From: Dipteris shenzhenensis
Lineage: Eukaryota; Polypodiophyta; Polypodiopsida; Gleicheniales
DNA: 64,000 nucleotides
Strand: one strand, 5' to 3'
Assembly (NCBI GenBank): GCA_047967505.1
Contig: CM106539.1
Shown here: positions 58,680-64,000 of the stretch, in pieces
How positions within the stretch are numbered: position 1 is the first letter of the stretch
How the letters are laid out: the number at the start of each line of letters is the position of its first letter
Translations under genes and position numbers: made by a program
The notes under the pieces: model-generated
Told to the model about the DNA's origin: nothing
The model's database searches: none
Seen by the model: only the letters and a program-made list of their open reading frames with translations

Positions 58680-60229
58680 CCCAGATGAATTCCATGTCAA
58701 GAATTTGAACCTTGAGAAAAAGTAGAATCCACAAGCTAATTTAAATTGAGAGAAAACAACAACCAACCTCATCCAATACTATTTTACTATTTCCTATACA
58801 TTGGGATCATCTTGGTGCTTAGCTGGTAGCCCATTTCTTGTAATAGCAAGCTTATTATTTTAATTCATGGGCTAGTTTCGAAACCATCAGGCTAGCTAGA
58901 CAAGGCCAATAAGCTTGCCATTCTAATCATTGGAAGGGTTCCTAATATAGGCTAACTTGAAGGGTCCATTCACCCAAGTTTGTTTTGTTAGAAATGACAT
59001 AGCTAATATCATCCTCAATGTAGCTAGCTGGTCTTAGCTATGCATTCCTTTCACTTTACATATGCCATCATTTAAGTCATAGAGTATTGTTTTTTAGGTG
59101 TGCAACACTGAGGGTGTTGGTAAATCTGCCACCCTGTGAATTTTTAAGTGCAAGGTAAAGCTTTGAAAATGAGAACCTAGTAAGCTTTGTAGAATGTTCT
59201 TGTTGGTTGATACCATATTTCATGCTATCCACTATGATGGCAACACTTAAATGTGTGCATTTGATGCCCTTGAATCCTGCACCTATATTCCTTGCATTGT
59301 CTCGAGCCCTCTGCAAACATTATAATTATCTCTTTTATTGCCATTTGAAGTTATACCTTAATTGGGTTTTTCATCCTTTTTATCTTGTACCCTCTCTCTC
59401 TTTCTTTGCAAGCTTCCCAAGTTTCTTCATACCATATTATATCTTGTTTTAACGATACTAGACTTTAGAGAGTCTTAAACTGAATAACTTGTGAAGAGAA
59501 CAAACAAGAGCAGATGAATGTGGAAACTTTTGCATTCTTGCATTGATTGTACATAAGAATGTAAATGCCTACTATTGAAGAGATTAGGACCAAAATGTAT
59601 TCCATGCTATTTGGGCTTAGAACTTGCCATACAAAGATAGTATGTGGTAGACCTCTTCCGAGCCCCTCTAGAAAGAATTACCAACACTTAGGATAGCTCT
59701 AGAACACAATTTTGGAGAGTCTAAAGTGGTTGAGCAAAGTCTTTCCTCTCTAGTCTTTTGCCTACACTACTAAATCCACCCATGTACCATGCATTAGATC
59801 TTACAGGATGGTATCATGGCGAGTATAAGGCATTGAACCATCAACTGAGATTCGAAACTAAGCATCATCTCCAGATTGATACAAAGAACAAATTAAAATT
59901 TCATTGTCTTGTCTACTAAAAGAAGAGAAACTTCCATCTGTCAAAATACAAAGGAATTATAAAACATTTTGTTTAGCAATAACTCCAATGACTTTTTTTG
60001 TCCAAAAAGACTCCAATGAATTTAAACAAAAATTTCTCGAGTAGAGCTCTTCGTCCACTTTCATAGACCCAACTATCTAGTATACATGTATGCACCCTCT
60101 ATGATATCTACGATCAATAGGCACTAGATCTTCCATAGCTACCTTACCCTTTCTCATGTTCACTCTTCACTGCCAATCATTCTATCATCTGATCCATAAG
60201 CTATAGAATATTTGAGCCAAAGATCACAA

Positions 60230-61914
60230 GGGGCTATGCATTGAGTACATTGCACATGGACATAGCACCCTAGCCTCGATCTTAGTAAAGCTATTTAACG
60301 AAGCAATTTGTACTAGTGTCCCTCACACCTAGACCCTTTTTATTATTCACCACCATTGGTGATATCAAACATGACCCTCAAGCTTTACAATGGGTGAGAT
60401 AAAGATTGTGAGGGGCTACGTAGAGCCATGATCTTAGCGAGGCTATTTAATGAAGTGGTTTGCTCTAGTTTTCCTCACACAAGGATCGTTAACAACATTA
60501 TTTTAATTCATATGGCAAGGGATCCCATGATTCTAGAGACATATAAGACCACTGAGTGGGCATATCATGTCTTATGTATCAACACATGACACTCAGGTTA
60601 GTTTGTGGATCATGAGGGATTCATATATCAACTTAAGTAGATTAATTTGGAAGGTCATGCTACCATGGGGCTATGATGGGCCATATTCTCATGATGAGAA
60701 GTGTCATCAAGAAGGCTAAGGCATGAGAGTAGAGACTCTACTCCTGCTTTATGTATTTTAGAAAAGCTTTTGACACAATGCCATGAGCTCAATTGTCTAT
60801 ACAACTATATGGCCTAGGATATAATGGAGCTCCAATCAAGACATCATCTAGGCAGTCCACACACTCTATGATCAAGTATCAGGTAGAGTGAAGACCATGG
60901 ATGGGTGGACAAGGAAGTTCATGGGCATGATTGAAGTCAAACAAGGGTTTCCTTTATCATTGACTTTGTTTGGCCTATATATTGATTAGCTTGAGTCGTT
61001 CATCATGATTGTACATAGGGCAGGCTGACCTTAAGTTGACTCTTTAATCTAGAGACCACTATATGTAGATGGTGTGGCCCTACTCTCCATACTTTTTGTG
61101 AGATACATAACCTAAAGATCAACCTTGGTACAACCATAGGTTTGAATCTTCAACACATGTCTACTAGCTAACATTGAGAGTAGTTCACCTTTGATGGGAT
61201 GCCAACAGAGATTGTTGCATCTTGTAGTACCGAGGAGCTACCTTCTTCTTAGGCCCAATCTTTACAACAAGACTTAGCCATGTAGGCCAGTTTGAGATTG
61301 TTGCATCTTGTAGTACTTAGGAGTTGTCTTTTTAGGTCTAATCTTCATGACAAGACTAGCCATGCAAGCCATCTTGAATCGAGAGTATGTCACATTGTTG
61401 GTGCTTTTAGTCCCATGTCAAAGATTAAACCTCTTCTAATTGACTCTCTTTTTCATCGAGTCGGGATGTAAGTCGGGATGTATGACAGTGGATGTATGAT
61501 AGGGGATGCATGATAGTGCCTAAATTGATGAGCATATTGATTCGAGAGAGACTTGTCCATATTAAGAGAGTACAAACTCTACTTCTTGCTCAAATGATCC
61601 ATAGCAAGCCATCGGTCCCACATGTTATCTTGTTAGTCGAGTTTGGGGCTACCCCTTTTTATGGCTCATCTTGGTATGACCTTTATGTGGTGATCATCGC
61701 ATACCTTCATAGAGCCAAGGCTTGTGGCACCATGACATTCGAATGGTGCAGGCTAGGTTAGTCTTGACTTCATGTAGGGCACTTGAGGCAAAGGAGGATC
61801 TTACAAGCTCATGTGCTAAGACATGTAGATGGTTTGTAAGCCTAGGACTCCATATCGACAAATGGCCATCATTTTAGTATAGCTTGGAGTTACATCTTCA
61901 CCTCTCAGGAGAAG
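60230..61914 (+). pseudogene. LINE reverse transcriptase remnant 1 (plus strand)
   Basis: Fragments in three frames match a non-LTR RT: LVRLFNEAICTSVPHT (near 60285), a repeat of the same segment near 60435, MILETYR-like text near 60529, FRKAFDT (near 60755), VSGRVKTMDGWTRKFMGMI (near 60877), VKQGFPLSLTLFGLYID (near 60937) and the catalytic box as YVDGVALL (near 61063, both Asp positions not kept). The post-RT part includes AQMIHSKPSVPHVILLVEFGA (61591-61653). A copy of the same post-RT part lies at 63236-64000. Inactive. Confidence 0.8.
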
Positions 61915-62690
61915 TATTGATGTGAGATATTGAAGCGGTTCTAGATAGAGAAATACAAGGAAGCAGTGATGCCAATGGAGGTTGGGCTAAAGCTGATGGC
62001 TCAAGATACATCTCAACTGATTGGTACCAGCAAATATCTGAGGTTGATAGGCCTTTTGCTCTATCTGATGAACATGAGACTAGGCATTTCTTATTGTGTT
62101 GGTGTGCTTTGTCAATTTTCTTTCAATCTAAAGGACAATTACTAAAATGAGATGCATGAAGCATACTAGCACATATGGCATTACATATAGCACAAGTATG
62201 GAGTTGGTTGGTTATTGTGACTCAGATTGGGTAGGTGACTAGGGCACGCGACATTTGACTACTAGCTATTACTTCATCCTTGCTTCAGGGGTCACTTCTT
62301 GCCTAAGCAAGAAATTAACATACGCTTTTTCTTTAATGGAGGTGGAGCACAAGGAGAGTACAAGATGCTTGTATTAGAGCATGTGAGATATTGTGGTTAA
62401 GGCCAATTTTGAAAGACATCGATATGCCTGAAGAGGATGCAATGTTGGTCATGACTAACAATCAGAGTTGCATTGCCATTGCCAAGAATAACATGTTCCA
62501 TGCATATACGAAGCATATTGAAATAAACCACCACTTTGTTTGAGAGCTCATGATTGACGAGATTGCAAAGCTTATGTATTGTCCCAACCAATGGCAACAC
62601 CTTGGATGTGTTCATGAAGGCAGTCCCAAGGGAGCAATTAGAACACCTCATTTGATGTATGGGGATTAGCCCACAATTGTGTCATTTAGA
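61915..62690 (+). pseudogene. Copia RNase H fragment (element 4)
   Basis: In broken frames: VMPMEVGLKLMAQDTSQLIG (61966), YLRLIGLLLYLMNMRLGISY (62029), MELVGYCDSDWVGD (62191), YYFILASGVTSCLSKKLTYA (62270), EHKES (62345), TNNQSCIAIAKNNMFHAY-like text (62455-62505) and a C-terminal tail near 62600. The order matches the end of Copia pol. RT and everything upstream are absent. It lies between two remnants of one LINE family. Confidence 0.82.
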
Positions 62691-63235
62691 GGAGGCATTA
62701 AGTCAATGGCTCCACTTGTGAGGCCCCTTATGAGAAGGACAAATTGGTCATTGGGGACTAAGAGGATGTAGGGTACTTGGAAGTTGGACCTTGTGATTGC
62801 ACATCAGACTGAATAGGTTAAGAGGAATCTCCATCATGGATGTTGCATCAATTAACATTGTTGACTGGGTTGCCTGTGTCATAGTAGATGCCCAAGAAGC
62901 AATTGCAAAAAAAGAGTCTAGAGGGGCCTATTTATAGCCGTACCCATGGGTCGACCAAAATAGACTTTCCAGCTGACTTGCCAAGTTGGGAAATTTTGTC
63001 CATAGATTGCTATTCATCTTGGCTTCGTCGGGTTAATAAGGGGGTAGATAACCTCCTATAAATAACCCTCCATATCCCACAATCCAAAATCAACACTCAT
63101 TGAAGCCTCAACTAATAGGAAATGCAATGGATCATGAAGTGTACTTATTAGGAGAGTTCTAAGTAGAGCTTGTTTCTAGCCCCTTTTGTTGGAAGATTGT
63201 TGTGCTCACATTGAGTCTATGTCACCCACATCTTT
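62691..63235 (+). mobile_element. Probable 3' LTR of Copia element 4
   Basis: A purine-rich AGAGGAGGCATTAAG (62690-62704) follows the RNase H tail, the expected polypurine position. TATA-like CTATAAATA lies at 63055-63063 and CTATTTATA at 62929-62937. Boundaries cannot be set because no partner LTR is present. Confidence 0.5.
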
Positions 63236-64000
63236 CGGTGGGTCACCAGTTGAGATCGTATCCTCATACACTTGGGGGTCATCTTCTCCGGCCCGCTGAT
63301 CTTCACGATAAGATCAACGATGCAGGCCAGACTGAGTAGGGGATACGCCTCACTGGCTTGGCTAGAGAGACAATGCTTCCACTTCCACTTCTAGGACCCT
63401 CGGACCAAGGCTTTTCTCTTCGACTCCTTGGTGCCTCTAGCCAGTATGTATGGCAACCCTTGTTGGGGGCCTGACATGTCAGAGATAGAGTGGACACAGG
63501 TGGAGCGCCTACAAATCCTCATGCACTCACGGATGATCCAGGGGAAACCGTTTGTATCACATCACATCACATCATCGAGGCCAAGTTTGGTGCTTCTCCA
63601 CTCTAGCTAGATGCAGCCTTTCAGACCATCACATATCTATATCGAGTTAGATCAAATGGAGACTGCACATCAAGGAGATAGAGGTTGCCATGGTTGGCTC
63701 TCAATTCCTCCATGAGGTTGGCAACAAAGAGAGACAAGCGATGCTCATATGCACGGACTCACAGATGGTTTGTGAGTCTAGGGTTTCACATCGATAGGAT
63801 AAGTCCTTTTTAGTACAGTTTAGATGCCCCTCCGAAACTCCCACCCACCATCCCGATTGGGCCACACACCAACCAGGTCATTCGAGAGGATCTCCTATAG
63901 CTACACACATTTAGGACCTGGTTCGAGCCGAGGGAGCTTCCAGTGAAGTTGAGTTTCTACAAAGATTATTGTCTTCGTATTTCGGCGGAGGGATTCATCA
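63236..64000 (+). pseudogene. LINE remnant 2, post-RT region (runs off the window)
   Basis: Plus-strand fragments: ARETMLPLPLLGPSDQGFSL (63361), LQILMHSRMIQGKPFV (63508), IIEAKFGASPL (63573), LDAAFQTITYLYRVRS (63609) and ARTHRWFVSLGFHIDR (63754). They match, block by block, the post-RT part of remnant 1 (MIHSKPSVPHVI, VEFGATPF, IIAYLHRA), which identifies the same LINE family. It continues beyond the window. Confidence 0.72.

Larger units (their letters stand above)
55314..60229 (+). other. Intron 3 of the carboxypeptidase gene, first part
   Basis: Starts at donor GTATTT and shows no further S10 exon. Apart from the duplication at 57688-58679 I see only AT-rich, noncoding DNA. Confidence 0.7.

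Noticed and set aside
55314-64000. Remaining carboxypeptidase exons (catalytic Ser, Asp, His regions)
   Set aside because: I looked for GESYAG-, LVNW-, and HMVP-type text after 55313 on the plus strand and found none; they are presumed beyond the window.

Overview
The window is nuclear DNA from a large, repeat-filled plant genome. Three things support this: Copia, Ty3/chromovirus and L1-type retroelements fill most of it, a serine carboxypeptidase-like gene has GT-AG introns and several-kilobase introns full of repeats, and a pentatricopeptide-repeat (PPR) array has long, near-homogeneous units. The wording of the PPR units (SLKACG..GAI.KGQEIH, LVDMYAKCG) resembles those I associate with ferns, so a fern is my best guess, but this is inference. 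I see no bacterial operons, CRISPR arrays or convincing tRNA or rRNA genes. Apart from the carboxypeptidase exons, every coding trace is broken by stops or frameshifts.

Layout. 1-3118: 3' part of a Copia element with its 3' LTR. 3822-about 8345: a second Copia element, gag to 3' LTR, carrying a tiny LINE-tail insertion. 8350-12731: AT-rich and GA-rich noncoding DNA with small duplications. 12732-20925: five LTRs or LTR fragments of one family (here A, B, E, C, D) in both orientations, with pyrimidine-rich 3' parts and tandem repeats upstream of their TATA boxes. The LTR at 16901 belongs to a minus-strand element whose internal region (16902-20235) holds a decayed, roughly 1000-codon open frame with a coiled coil and no pol; this is the most novel-looking item. 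20926-25227: third Copia element with 3' LTR. 25561-26060: an extreme C/T tract.

27276-33818: a complete Ty3 chromovirus with two LTRs, primer-binding site, 5-bp target duplication and C-terminal chromodomain, inserted into an unrecognised minus-strand coding-like sequence (26239-35419). 36031-37620: PPR pseudogene. 37632-41290: L1-type LINE whose 5' part is inverted, as expected from twin priming. 41875-45720: minus-strand Ty3 gag remnant and a possible LINE tail. 47432-49099: Copia gag remnant flanked by direct repeats.

50382-64000: promoter region and first three exons of a serine carboxypeptidase-like gene (S10 family). Its second intron is 3.9 kb. Its third runs past the window end (over 8.6 kb) and contains a 433-bp duplication, two remnants of one LINE family and a Copia RNase H/LTR fragment. 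This gene is the only plausible functional host gene here. The retroelements are independent insertions and do not form a pathway; several are nested or abutting, which gives a partial insertion history.
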